Source of the DNA: Parabacteroides gordonii MS-1 = DSM 23371
GTDB lineage: Bacteria > Bacteroidota > Bacteroidia > Bacteroidales > Tannerellaceae
Length of the DNA stretch: 64,000 nt
Direction of reading: 5' to 3'
NCBI RefSeq assembly: GCF_000969825.1
Contig: NZ_KQ033921.1
Coordinates: forward strand, 62,001 to 126,000
The stretch's first letter is position 1; every line of letters begins with the position of its first letter. Shown piece by piece: positions 41,590 to 49,756 of the stretch. The notes under the pieces were generated by a model. That model had not been told where the DNA came from, did not search any database, and worked only from the letters and a program-made list of their open reading frames with translations. Position numbers and translations under genes: made by a program.

Positions 41590-41612
41590 GAATTATCGCC
41601 GTTTTCCGGAGG
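41590..41612. other. attI-related sequence C upstream of the recombinase
   Basis: The minus strand CCGGAAAACGGCGATAATTC resembles the inner part of sites A and B (GCGGAAAACG..GATAATT) but lacks ACATG. It lies just upstream of the recombinase -7 box and could be a recombinase-binding operator. Confidence 0.45.
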
Positions 41613-41800
41613 AGAAAAATGCGTGCTGGGCATGATTTTTTGGTATTTTTCACAGGAAAGGGCTGCGACAAACCTGCGAACCGGACGACAAGTGCGGACA
41701 GCCCGCCCCGGACTTGCACGTTCCCCGTGTTTCTCCCTCTATATTTACGCCCGGTTTCACTTGAGAACCAATAGTATTCACCATTTAAAAACATTAGATT

Positions 41801-43321
41801 ATGGACGAACGACCGGACAGCAGCCAGCAGTTGATGGACATCCTGCTCGTCATGGACGAGAAAGGCACGCTCCAAGCCGTCAGCGGAGTAAAGGACGGCG
41901 AGTTACAGACCAAGAACCCCTTGGAGGACAACAACGACCTCCTGCGGGTGGATCGCCACGGCGATATGTTTTCGAATTTCTTTTCCAACCTCTGGAACCA
42001 GTTGAAAGACCCGACCCGCTTCCACTTCTTCCGTGTGCCGGAAGAGGAGGTGCAACGGGTAGCCGCCGATTTCCGGCAGCGGGAGAGCCAGTCCGTCAAG
42101 ACGGGCGAGCCGCTCGTTGCGCAGTACGAGGTGCAGCCGCCCGTGCAGGCGCAGCAGCAGACCCAAGCCGGGCAGCAGCAACAGCCGGAGGGTGCGCCGC
42201 AGCAGTCCGCCGGGCAGACCGAACAGAACCCGCAGTACAAGTACCGCCCGGAGGACATCGACTGGAACAGCCTCGCCGCACTCGGCGTGCAGCGGGAGCA
42301 GATCGAGGGCAACGGGATGCTCGACCAGATGCTCCGGGGCTTCCAGACCGACAAGACCGTCCGGGTGCATTTCCACTTCGACGGCATCTCGCACAGCAAC
42401 GACAGCCAGCTCTCGCTCAAGCCCGGCACGGACGGCAGGCTGACCGTGTGCAGCCACGGCATCCTCGACCCGGAGAAGATGCAGAAGCAGTTCTTCGGCT
42501 ACGACATCACCGACTCCGACAAGCAGGTGCTCCGGCAGACGGGCAACATGGGACACCCGGCGACCGTCACCAACCGGGCGGGCGAACAGGTCGAAGCCCT
42601 TGTCAGCCGCAACCTCAAGACCAACGAGCTGGTCGCCTTCCCGCTCTCCAAGGTCAATATCCCGGCGGAGAAGAACGGGCATACCTTCACCCCGGACGAG
42701 ATAGCCCGGCTCAAACAGGGCGAGGCGGTGGTCTGCCGGTTCCTTTCCAGAGCCAAGGAGGGGGAGCAGCCCAAGATTTACCCGGCTCCCGTGCAGTTCA
42801 GCGCAGCCAAGATGCAGCTCGAATTTCTCTTCGGCGACCGGGGCAGGCTGGCGATGGATGCGTACAAGGCGAACCTGAAACAGACCGCCAATCAGGAGGT
42901 GCCGAAGACTTTCCGCAAGCAGGAGCTTACCGAGAAGTCCCGCCTCGAACTCGAAGCCGGGGGAACGGTCAAGGTTTCCGGCTTGGTGGACAAGAAAGGA
43001 AAAGCCTACCAAGGCTACATCACATGGAAGCCCGGCGAGAAGCCCGCCTTCATGTTCCCCAAGGACTACAAGGCGGCGCTCGAAGAGGGGCGTGTCAAGC
43101 CCGCCGTGGAGAACGAGGTGCAGGTGGCGGTCAATTCCGAGGGCAAGACCGTCGAGACGACCCGCAACCTGAAAGAAGCCCTGCAATCCGCACAGCAGCG
43201 ACCCACCGGGGAGCAGAAACAGCAGCAGGAGCGCAGGCAGGAGCAGAAAGAGGACCGGAAACAGGCACAGAAGCAGGAACAGCCCGACAAGCCCAAGCGC
43301 AGCCGGGGTGTCCGCCGCTGA
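41801..43321 (+). CDS. DUF4099/DUF3945 protein of the exc region
   Basis: 506 residues: an N-terminal domain (DERPDSSQQLMDILLVMDEK), a Gln-rich linker (~125-150), then two related DUF3945-type segments (TDKTVRVHFHFDGISHSNDS.. and VNIPAEKNGHTFTPDEIARL..) and a charged Gln/Lys tail. Proteins of this family regularly precede the topB/exc gene in Bacteroidales ICEs. The function is unknown. On the plus strand TATATTTA near 41740 may be its -7 box. Confidence 0.82.
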   Translation: MDERPDSSQQLMDILLVMDEKGTLQAVSGVKDGELQTKNPLEDNNDLLRVDRHGDMFSNFFSNLWNQLKDPTRFHFFRVPEEEVQRVAADFRQRESQSVKTGEPLVAQYEVQPPVQAQQQTQAGQQQQPEGAPQQSAGQTEQNPQYKYRPEDIDWNSLAALGVQREQIEGNGMLDQMLRGFQTDKTVRVHFHFDGISHSNDSQLSLKPGTDGRLTVCSHGILDPEKMQKQFFGYDITDSDKQVLRQTGNMGHPATVTNRAGEQVEALVSRNLKTNELVAFPLSKVNIPAEKNGHTFTPDEIARLKQGEAVVCRFLSRAKEGEQPKIYPAPVQFSAAKMQLEFLFGDRGRLAMDAYKANLKQTANQEVPKTFRKQELTEKSRLELEAGGTVKVSGLVDKKGKAYQGYITWKPGEKPAFMFPKDYKAALEEGRVKPAVENEVQVAVNSEGKTVETTRNLKEALQSAQQRPTGEQKQQQERRQEQKEDRKQAQKQEQPDKPKRSRGVRR

Positions 43322-43454
43322 TTTCCCCGCCATTCTGTAAATGAATTACCGGTTATCCCGTCCGAGCGGCGGGATAACTTTTGTCAAACCGTTAAATTTT
43401 AAAGAAATATGATTACAGCAGTCATCGCTGAAAAGTTATCACGAGTTATGATAA

Positions 43455-43488
43455 CTTTTCTTATCACAAGTAAATTATTATCCAAAGC
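43455..43488. repeat. RIT left inverted repeat
   Basis: 34 bp starting CTTTTCTTATCACAAG and ending ATCCAAAGC, the exact reverse complement of 46942-46975. It is preceded by an extra ~20-bp end containing TTATCACGAGTTATGATAA. Confidence 0.9.
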
Positions 43489-43606
43489 TATAAGCTAATA
43501 CACCAAATAACTGACAGATAATCAATCAAACTCGTGATAATAATGTTCTGATAATAATATGCTATATTGTGGAGAGAGTAATGTTGCTCCCTCCAAATAT
43601 AGTATT

Positions 43607-44836
43607 ATGGACAATAAAAATCATTTTGAATCCAAAGTTTCGGATTTTTTAGAAGCGTTGCGTAAAGCCGGATATTCAGAATCGACTATCCGACAGTATA
43701 AAAAGACCTGTCGTCTTTTTATCGTTTACATGGATATAAACTACATACAAGACTGTAATGTAGAATCCATCGATTTGTTTTTAAAGACTATGCCACAAGA
43801 AAAAACGCGGTTGATACATGGAACCAATTATCGATTACTGCTATTCGTTAATTATCTTACGGATAGAACTATCCAAAAACCAGTTGTAAGATACGTTATA
43901 CGCAAATTCTCAGGAGAAATAGGAGGCATTATGACAAAATACCTTCATCTCTTGGAAGAACAAAGACTATCTCCTAAAACGATAGATGGCTACGAACATG
44001 TGTTCAGCTATTTTCTCAGGCATTTGTCTTTGAGGAATGTATCCCGCATCTCAGATATAGGTGAGGATGATGTGCTAACTTTTATATCTTCCAGCCAAAA
44101 CAGTAAACAAAGAGTATTGGCAACGATGCGTGCATTTTGTCGTTACCTGTACGAACAAAAGCTTATCAATAAGAATATTGATTATGTGATAGGAAGAAAC
44201 CGTTATATTGTAAAAGAAAAACTACCGTCGACATACACTTGTGAAGAAGTCTTGCAAATAGAATCTTCGGTAAATCAATCCACTCCTGTAGGAAAACGAG
44301 ATTACGCCATGCTCCTATTAGCAACACGGTTAGGACTACGTTCCTCCGATATTGCCGGATTACAATTCAGTAATTTAGACTGGGATAGAAACATTATCCG
44401 CCTGATACAGTACAAGACTAAACGTGAAATAGAATTGCCACTCTTAAAGGATGTAGGAGAAGCTATCATCAATTATGTGAAATATGGCAGACCGAGTTCT
44501 TCTTCCAAACAGATATTCCTATCCTCTTTAGCCCCATATAATCCTGTGAATGGGGCGGTGGTTTCCTTGTCGGTCAGAAAGATTATCTGCCATTCAAGAA
44601 TAGATACAAGGGATAGAAAAAAAGGTCCTCACGCTATGAGACATACTTTAGCCAGCCAGCTATTGCGTAATGGCATATCACTGCCCGTCATTTCTGAGAC
44701 ATTGGGACACAAAACTACACAAACGACAATGGGCTATCTTCGGATAGACATTGATGGTTTGATGAAATGTGTCCTTGAAGTCCCGGATGTCCCATCCGAT
44801 TTCTACACACAGAAAGGAGGTTTGTTCTATGTCTGA
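43607..44836 (+). CDS. RIT tyrosine recombinase, first gene
   Basis: 409 residues from the ATG at 43607 (MDNKNHFESKVSDFLEALRK); the frame opens at 43559. SAM-like N-terminal domains, then catalytic R (RLGLRSSDI), H-x-x-R (HAMRHTLASQ), H (LGHKTTQ) and Y (TTMGYLRI). The three RIT recombinases are thought to act together. Its stop overlaps the next start by 8 bp. Confidence 0.9.
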   Translation: MDNKNHFESKVSDFLEALRKAGYSESTIRQYKKTCRLFIVYMDINYIQDCNVESIDLFLKTMPQEKTRLIHGTNYRLLLFVNYLTDRTIQKPVVRYVIRKFSGEIGGIMTKYLHLLEEQRLSPKTIDGYEHVFSYFLRHLSLRNVSRISDIGEDDVLTFISSSQNSKQRVLATMRAFCRYLYEQKLINKNIDYVIGRNRYIVKEKLPSTYTCEEVLQIESSVNQSTPVGKRDYAMLLLATRLGLRSSDIAGLQFSNLDWDRNIIRLIQYKTKREIELPLLKDVGEAIINYVKYGRPSSSSKQIFLSSLAPYNPVNGAVVSLSVRKIICHSRIDTRDRKKGPHAMRHTLASQLLRNGISLPVISETLGHKTTQTTMGYLRIDIDGLMKCVLEVPDVPSDFYTQKGGLFYV

Positions 44837-45854
44837 ACAATTCATATATCAAAGCGTGTTCGCACCTTATTTTAAGGATTTTCTTGCGATGAAAGAAAAT
44901 CAGGTTTCCGACATTGGACGGATAAAGTGGATGCTCTTGGAGTTTGACAAGTTCTTTGTTAATAGCAACATCAGGGATGTGTTCATAACTAAAAGCATGA
45001 TTGATACATGGAAGTGCACCCGCATACATGATAAAAAGAAAACCCTCTATGACAAGGTGTCCATGTTCCGACAGTTTTGCCTATACTTATGCCACATAGG
45101 AAAAGAATGCTATATACCCAAGTTACCAAAGAAGGAATATTCGGATTTTACTCCTTATGTGTTTACCCGTGGACAGATGCAGGACATCTTTGAAGCTTGC
45201 GACAAGCAAAGGATGCATAGTCATAATATATATTGTAATCTTTTTGCATTACCTGCTTTATATAGAATCTTATATGCTACAGGGATTAGAATCGGGGAAG
45301 CCATATCCATTAGGAATCGGGATGTTGATTTGAGAAGGAATTGCATCATTATTCGGAAGACAAAGAACAAGATGGAAAGGCTTATTCCTTTAAGCGACTC
45401 CCTGTCCAAGGTTCTACAACAGTATTTGGAATATCGCAACAAGATGCCCTTGCCAGACGTTGATGCCCCGGACAAGTTCTTGTTAATATCCCCATCAGGA
45501 CGACCGTTATCTTCTTGTACTGTTTTGGGCGGTTTCAAGAAAGTGTTGGAAAAATGCAATATACCTTGTTCGAGCAACCGTTCCGGAGGAGCCTGCATAC
45601 ATAGTCTCAGACATACTTTTGCCGTCCATTCCCTTGCAAAGATGGTGCAAGAAGGAATGGACATATATTGTGCGCTTCCTCTTTTGTCGGTCTTCTTGGG
45701 GCATAAGACGTTGAAAGGGACTGAAACCTACGTGCGCCTGACACAAGATATGTTTCCCGATATTCTATTGAAACAAAATACGATAACACGGTTTGTGTAC
45801 CCTCAAACAAACATAATAACTAATTTAAATGTAGATACTTATGAAAACGACTGA
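44829..45854 (+). CDS. RIT tyrosine recombinase, second gene
   Basis: 341 residues from the ATG at 44829 (MSEQFIYQSVFAPYFKDF), which has an AAAGGAGG ribosome-binding site 7-15 bp upstream. The longer frame to 44769 overlaps gene 1 and is not used. Catalytic R (ATGIRIGEAI), K (RKTKNKMER), H-x-x-R (HSLRHTFAVH), H (LGHKTLKG) and Y (TETYVRL). It overlaps the third gene by 14 bp. Confidence 0.9.
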   Translation: MSEQFIYQSVFAPYFKDFLAMKENQVSDIGRIKWMLLEFDKFFVNSNIRDVFITKSMIDTWKCTRIHDKKKTLYDKVSMFRQFCLYLCHIGKECYIPKLPKKEYSDFTPYVFTRGQMQDIFEACDKQRMHSHNIYCNLFALPALYRILYATGIRIGEAISIRNRDVDLRRNCIIIRKTKNKMERLIPLSDSLSKVLQQYLEYRNKMPLPDVDAPDKFLLISPSGRPLSSCTVLGGFKKVLEKCNIPCSSNRSGGACIHSLRHTFAVHSLAKMVQEGMDIYCALPLLSVFLGHKTLKGTETYVRLTQDMFPDILLKQNTITRFVYPQTNIITNLNVDTYEND

Positions 45855-46866
45855 CTTTGCGAAGCATTTAACGGCTTTTTTCACAGAGTACCTTATCGGA
45901 GAAAGAGGCGTAAGCCCTAATACCATACGGTCATACAGCGAATCATTTAGCTTGCTGTTAAACTTTCTGGACGAACAGGTAAACATAAAGGCTGATAATC
46001 TTAGATTGGAACATATTACCAGAAAAACGGTTTTAAACTTCCTTGATTGGTTACAAGACACGAAAAAATCGAGTAACGCGACTAGAAATCAAAGATTGGC
46101 GGCATTACGTTCTTTTTGTACATATATGCAATATGAGGATGTAAAGCGTCTGGAACAATGGCAAGAGATATTATCCATCAAGGTAAAAACACATGAAAAA
46201 AGAAGTGTCAATTATCTCAGCATAGATGGCATTAAGCTTTTATTGGCACAAATACCAATCAACACGAAAAAAGGACGACGGGATTTAGCTTTGATATCCC
46301 TGCTCTATGATAGTGGAGCCAGAGTACAAGAATTAATAGACTTGACACCCGCATCTTTGAAATTGGAAAAGCCTTGTCATGTCACCTTATTTGGTAAAGG
46401 ACGCAAAAAAAGAATTGTCCCTTTACAAGACGAACAAGTGAATTTATTACGCAGTTATATGGAAGAGAATCGTTTAGACCTGTCCGGTTTTAATCAAAGA
46501 CCTCTTTTCTTTAACAGTTGTGGCAGAAAGCTAACAAACTCTGGCATATCTTATATCTTGAATAATTATATTAATCACGCCCGAATACAAGATCCGGAAC
46601 TTATACCGGAAAAAATAAGCCCGCATACTTTACGACACAGTAAAGCTATGCACTTGTTACAAGCTGGTGTAAATTTGGTCTATATTCGTGATATTTTAGG
46701 ACATGTATCTATACAAACTACTGAAATATATGCTCGGGCTGATTCTAAACAAAAAAGAGAGGCTTTGGAATCAGCTTATGTTAATATGATACCAAACGAT
46801 ATAACAGAACGTTCATGGGAAAAAGACCAGGAACTTAAGATATGGCTAAGGAATCTATCTAAATGA
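45841..46866 (+). CDS. RIT tyrosine recombinase, third gene
   Basis: 341 residues, XerC/D-like. Catalytic R (DSGARVQELI), K (GKGRKKRI), H-x-x-R (HTLRHSKAMH), H (LGHVSIQ) and Y (TTEIYARAD). All three recombinases keep their active-site residues, so the element may be mobile. The ~75 bp after the stop lead into the right inverted repeat. Confidence 0.9.
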   Translation: MKTTDFAKHLTAFFTEYLIGERGVSPNTIRSYSESFSLLLNFLDEQVNIKADNLRLEHITRKTVLNFLDWLQDTKKSSNATRNQRLAALRSFCTYMQYEDVKRLEQWQEILSIKVKTHEKRSVNYLSIDGIKLLLAQIPINTKKGRRDLALISLLYDSGARVQELIDLTPASLKLEKPCHVTLFGKGRKKRIVPLQDEQVNLLRSYMEENRLDLSGFNQRPLFFNSCGRKLTNSGISYILNNYINHARIQDPELIPEKISPHTLRHSKAMHLLQAGVNLVYIRDILGHVSIQTTEIYARADSKQKREALESAYVNMIPNDITERSWEKDQELKIWLRNLSK

Positions 46867-46941
46867 AGATGATTATTATCCAAAGCTGTAATATAAAGTA
46901 ATGTGTTTAAATAGCTGATATACAGACAGACAAAAATAAAG

Positions 46942-46975
46942 GCTTTGGATAATAATTTACTTGTGATAAGAAAAG
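46942..46975. repeat. RIT right inverted repeat
   Basis: 34 bp, GCTTTGGATAATAAT..TTGTGATAAGAAAAG, an exact inverted match to 43455-43488. Its last six bases GAAAAG belong to topB. An extra inverted copy of its inner 15 bases lies at about 46871-46885. Confidence 0.9.
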
Positions 46976-49047
46976 CCTTCCGTAGCGAAGGATATAGCAA
47001 ACGTGTTGAATGTCCGGGAGCGGCACGATGGCTACCTCTCAGGTAACGGCTACCTCGTTACCTGGGCGTTCGGCCATCTCGTCCAGCTCGCCATGCCCGA
47101 AGCATACGGCTACACGGGCTTCCGGCGTGAGAACCTGCCCATTCTGCCGCAGGAGTTCAAGTACATCCCCCGCCAGATACGGGAGGGCAAGGAGTACAAG
47201 CCCGACCCCGGCGTGCTCAAACAGTTGAAGGTCATCAAAGAGGTTTTCGACCGTTCCGACCGTATCGTCGTGGCGACCGATGCCGGGCGTGAGGGCGAAG
47301 CCATTCATCGGTACATCTACAATTACCTTGGCTGCCGCAAGCCCTGCCTGCGCCTCTGGATCTCCTCGCTGACCGACCGTGCCATCCGGGAAGGGCTGGA
47401 CAACCTCAGACCCGGCAGCGACTACGACAACCTCTACCGTGCCGCCGAAGCCCGTGCCATCGCCGACTGGGAGATTGGATTGAATGCGACTCAAGCACTT
47501 TCCATCGCCGCCGGGCAGGGCATCTACTCCCTCGGAAGGGTGCAGACGCCCACCTTGATGATGATCTGCTCCCGTTATCTGGAGAACAGGGATTTCACCC
47601 CGCAGACCTATTACCGGCTGAAGGTTACGGCGGAAAAGGACGGCACGCCCTTCGCCGCCATCTCCGAATTGCGTTACGAAACCCTTCCGGCGGCAAACGC
47701 CGCCCTCGCTGCTGTTACCGCAACGGGAATGGTGGAGGTTGCCGACGTGCAGCGCAGGGAGGTGAGCCAAGAGCCTCCCTTGCTCTATGACCTGACCTCC
47801 TTGCAGAAAGAGGCGAACGGCAGGTACGGCTTCTCGGCGGACAAGACCCTCTCCGTCGCCCAGTCGCTTTACGAGAAGAAGGTGCTGAGCTACCCCCGTA
47901 CCGGCTCCCGCTACCTCTCGGACGATGTGTTCGACGAGATACCCGACCGCATCGCCCTGCTGGAGCGGTACCCGGCTTTCGCCGCCCATGCCGCCGCCCT
48001 GAAAGGGGCTTCGCTCAACCGCCGCAGCGTGGATGCGGGGAAAGTTACCGACCACCATGCGCTCATCATCACCGAGTGTCTGCCCGGCGAGCTGTCCGCC
48101 GACGAGCGCACGGTGTACGACATGGTAGCCGCCCGCCTGCTCGAAGCCTTCTCCGCCCGTTGCCTCAAGGACGTTACCACCGTCTCCTTCACGGCGGGGA
48201 ACAGCGTGTTCACCGCCAAGGGAACGGTCGTCAGGTCTGCCGGATGGCGTGCCGTGCGTGGCGAGCGGGACGAGGACGACGAGGGAACAGCCGCTTTGCC
48301 GCCCTTGCAGCCCGGCGAGTCTTTCCCCCTGCAATCGGCGGAGTGCGTGGAGAAACAGACCAAGCCCCGTCCCCTGCACACCGAGAGCAGCCTCCTTTCG
48401 GCGATGGAGCATTGCGGCAGGGAGTTGCAGGACGACGAGCTGCGGGACAGCCTGAAAGGGAACGGCATCGGCACGCCCGCCACCCGTGCCTCCATCATCG
48501 AGACCCTCTTTGCCCGTAACTACGTGCGCCGGGAGAAGAAGAGCCTCGTGCCGACCGACAAGGGGCTTGCCGTGTATCAGATAGTGAAGGACAAGCGCAT
48601 CGCCGATGTCGAGATGACCGGGCAGTGGGAGACCGCCCTCGCCAAGATCGAGAGCGGGGAGATGAATCCCGACACCTTCCGCAAAGGCATCGAGATCTAT
48701 GCCGCCCAGATTACCGAAGAACTCCTGCAAGTGCAGGTATCGGTGGCGGACGGCGGACATATCCCGTGCCCCAAGTGCCGTTCCGGTCGCATCCTCCTTT
48801 ACCCGAAGGTCGCCAAGTGCAGCAACGTCGATTGTGGGCTTACCGTCTTCCGTGGCAAGGGGGAGAAACAGCTCACCGACAGCCAGATTACCGACCTTGT
48901 AACCAAAGGCAAAACATCCCTTATCAAAGGCTTCAGGAGCAGGGAGGGCAAGCCCTTCGATGCGTACCTCACCTTCGACAAGGACTTCCGCACCGTGTAC
49001 GGGTTCCCGCCTCGCACGGACAAGTCCAAAGGAAAGGAGCGCAGGCG

Positions 49048-49524
49048 ATGAACGGCATCGGTTGGATCACCGTGGCGGAAGCCGCCCGGCTCTGCGGCAC
49101 GGACGAGCTGCGCATCACCCTCTGGATGAACGGCAACCACATCGCCTATGCCCGTTTCGACGGCATCCTGATGATCGACGGCGCATCCCTTGCCACCCTG
49201 TTTAGCCGCAACCGGGTCGCCACCATCTACGAGGACGTGGCACAGCAGCGGGGCAAGCCCGGCAGACCGGGCAGGCTCCGCCGCCTGCTCGACACCCCAC
49301 TCGACACCTTCGGCTTGTCGCAGCGCATCGTCCGGGCGTGCCGGGAGCTGGGCGTCTTCACCGTGGAGCACCTGCTCGTCCACCTCCGCCGCTTCCGCTT
49401 CTCCCGCCTGTACTGTGTCCGCAACTTCGGCAGCGGATCGGCAGCCGAGACCCTCCGGCGGCTCCGGCAGGACGGCTTGACAGACAGCGGCAGCCCACGG
49501 GATTTCAAGGTCTTGTACCCGTAA
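49048..49524 (+). CDS. Unknown protein with an RNA-polymerase-alpha-CTD-like helix-hairpin-helix
   Basis: 158 residues; the start overlaps the topB stop (ATGA). The N-terminus looks like a small winged/MerR-type fold (WITVAEAARLCGTDELRITL). The C-terminal ~70 residues (TFGLSQRIVRACRELGVFTV.. RNFGSGSAAETLRRL) follow the alpha-CTD pattern of an S-x-R-x3-C helix, a G-V-x-T-V turn and an N-x-G-x-G helix. Probably DNA-binding. Role inferred from position next to exc. Confidence 0.7.
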   Translation: MNGIGWITVAEAARLCGTDELRITLWMNGNHIAYARFDGILMIDGASLATLFSRNRVATIYEDVAQQRGKPGRPGRLRRLLDTPLDTFGLSQRIVRACRELGVFTVEHLLVHLRRFRFSRLYCVRNFGSGSAAETLRRLRQDGLTDSGSPRDFKVLYP

Positions 49525-49543
49525 TCCCGGCAATATTCACTAT

Positions 49544-49603
49544 CTTTGCCAGCCGATTATATAAGAAGGCGGATTTGTCTTTCCCATAACCGACTGGCAA
49601 ATA
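49544..49603. repeat. Imperfect 60-bp hairpin
   Basis: TTTGCCAGCCGATTAT and ATAACCGACTGGCAAA pair at about 14 of 16 positions around a ~28-base loop, 20 bp after the previous stop. There is no T-run. TATCTTTG at 49541-49548 overlaps the left arm and could be a -7 box. Confidence 0.5.
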
Positions 49604-49728
49604 CTCGAAAGGATTTCGAACCTATTCTGTTCATAATATGAAGCGTTCCATTTCCCTTTAAACAGCCTTTTTACAGCTCAAAAAGGGTTAAATGCTTGAA
49701 TTTGTGGACATATATTCGAAAAATATTG

Positions 49729-49736
49729 TATTTTTG
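49729..49736 (+). promoter_or_regulatory. Predicted -7 box for rnlA
   Basis: TATTTTTG matches TAnnTTTG and lies 21 bp before the rnlA start. A TTTG at 49701 is further than the usual 19-21 bp, so the -33 element is uncertain. Confidence 0.5.
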
Positions 49737-49756
49737 TACCCGAAAATAGGACGACA

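Larger units (their letters stand above)
30172..41612 (-). mobile_element. Integron-like immunity-cassette array (rAID-1 type)
   Basis: Sixteen single-gene cassettes, all on the minus strand, each ended by an attC-like repeat. They are headed by a tyrosine recombinase on the same strand (40393-41523) and an attI-like site (40358-40392). The genes are AT-rich against the GC-rich ICE. SUKH, ankyrin, LRR-like and other immunity-like proteins dominate. This matches the recombinase-associated acquired interbacterial defence clusters described in gut Bacteroidales. It is inserted between mobC and the DUF3945 gene. Confidence 0.88.
43436..46975 (+). mobile_element. Recombinase-in-trio (RIT) element in topB
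   Basis: Three overlapping tyrosine recombinase genes on one strand are bounded by 34-bp perfect inverted repeats (43455-43488 and 46942-46975). GAAAAG occurs at both junctions (43430-43435 and 46970-46975), consistent with a 6-bp crossover region. Outer ends are TTATCACGAG on the left and CTTGTGATAA on the right. Content and size match RIT elements known from several bacterial phyla. It is AT-rich against the host gene. Confidence 0.9.
43409..49051 (+). pseudogene. topB: topB/exc topoisomerase III, interrupted by a RIT element
   Basis: The start MITAVIAEK (43409-43435) and the rest from PSVAKDIANVLN (46976-49051) join in frame to 700 residues if the insert is removed. The insertion separates the TOPRIM glutamate (AEKPSVA) from the rest. 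The body keeps TDAGREGE, the active-site tyrosine region LSYPRTGSRYL and a C-terminal zinc ribbon (CPKC..CSNVDC). In CTnDOT the Exc protein is a topoisomerase III of this type. A shortened product from 47003 would lack the first 18 residues. Confidence 0.9.

Noticed and set aside
41527-43344. A 605-codon plus-strand ORF overlapping the DUF3945 gene
   Set aside because: Its translation is Arg/Gly/Gln-rich and lacks domains. The frame at 41801 gives the DUF4099/DUF3945 protein.
43607-46866. The three recombinases as the ICE integrase
   Set aside because: They are enclosed by 34-bp inverted repeats inside topB and form a RIT-type set, so they serve that element.
47039-48760. A 573-codon minus-strand ORF opposite topB
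   Set aside because: topB motifs are on the plus strand; the opposite frame is a composition artefact.
47003-49051. A complete topB starting at 47003
   Set aside because: It lacks MITAVIAEKPSVAKDIAN, including the TOPRIM glutamate. That sequence is present but split by the RIT element.
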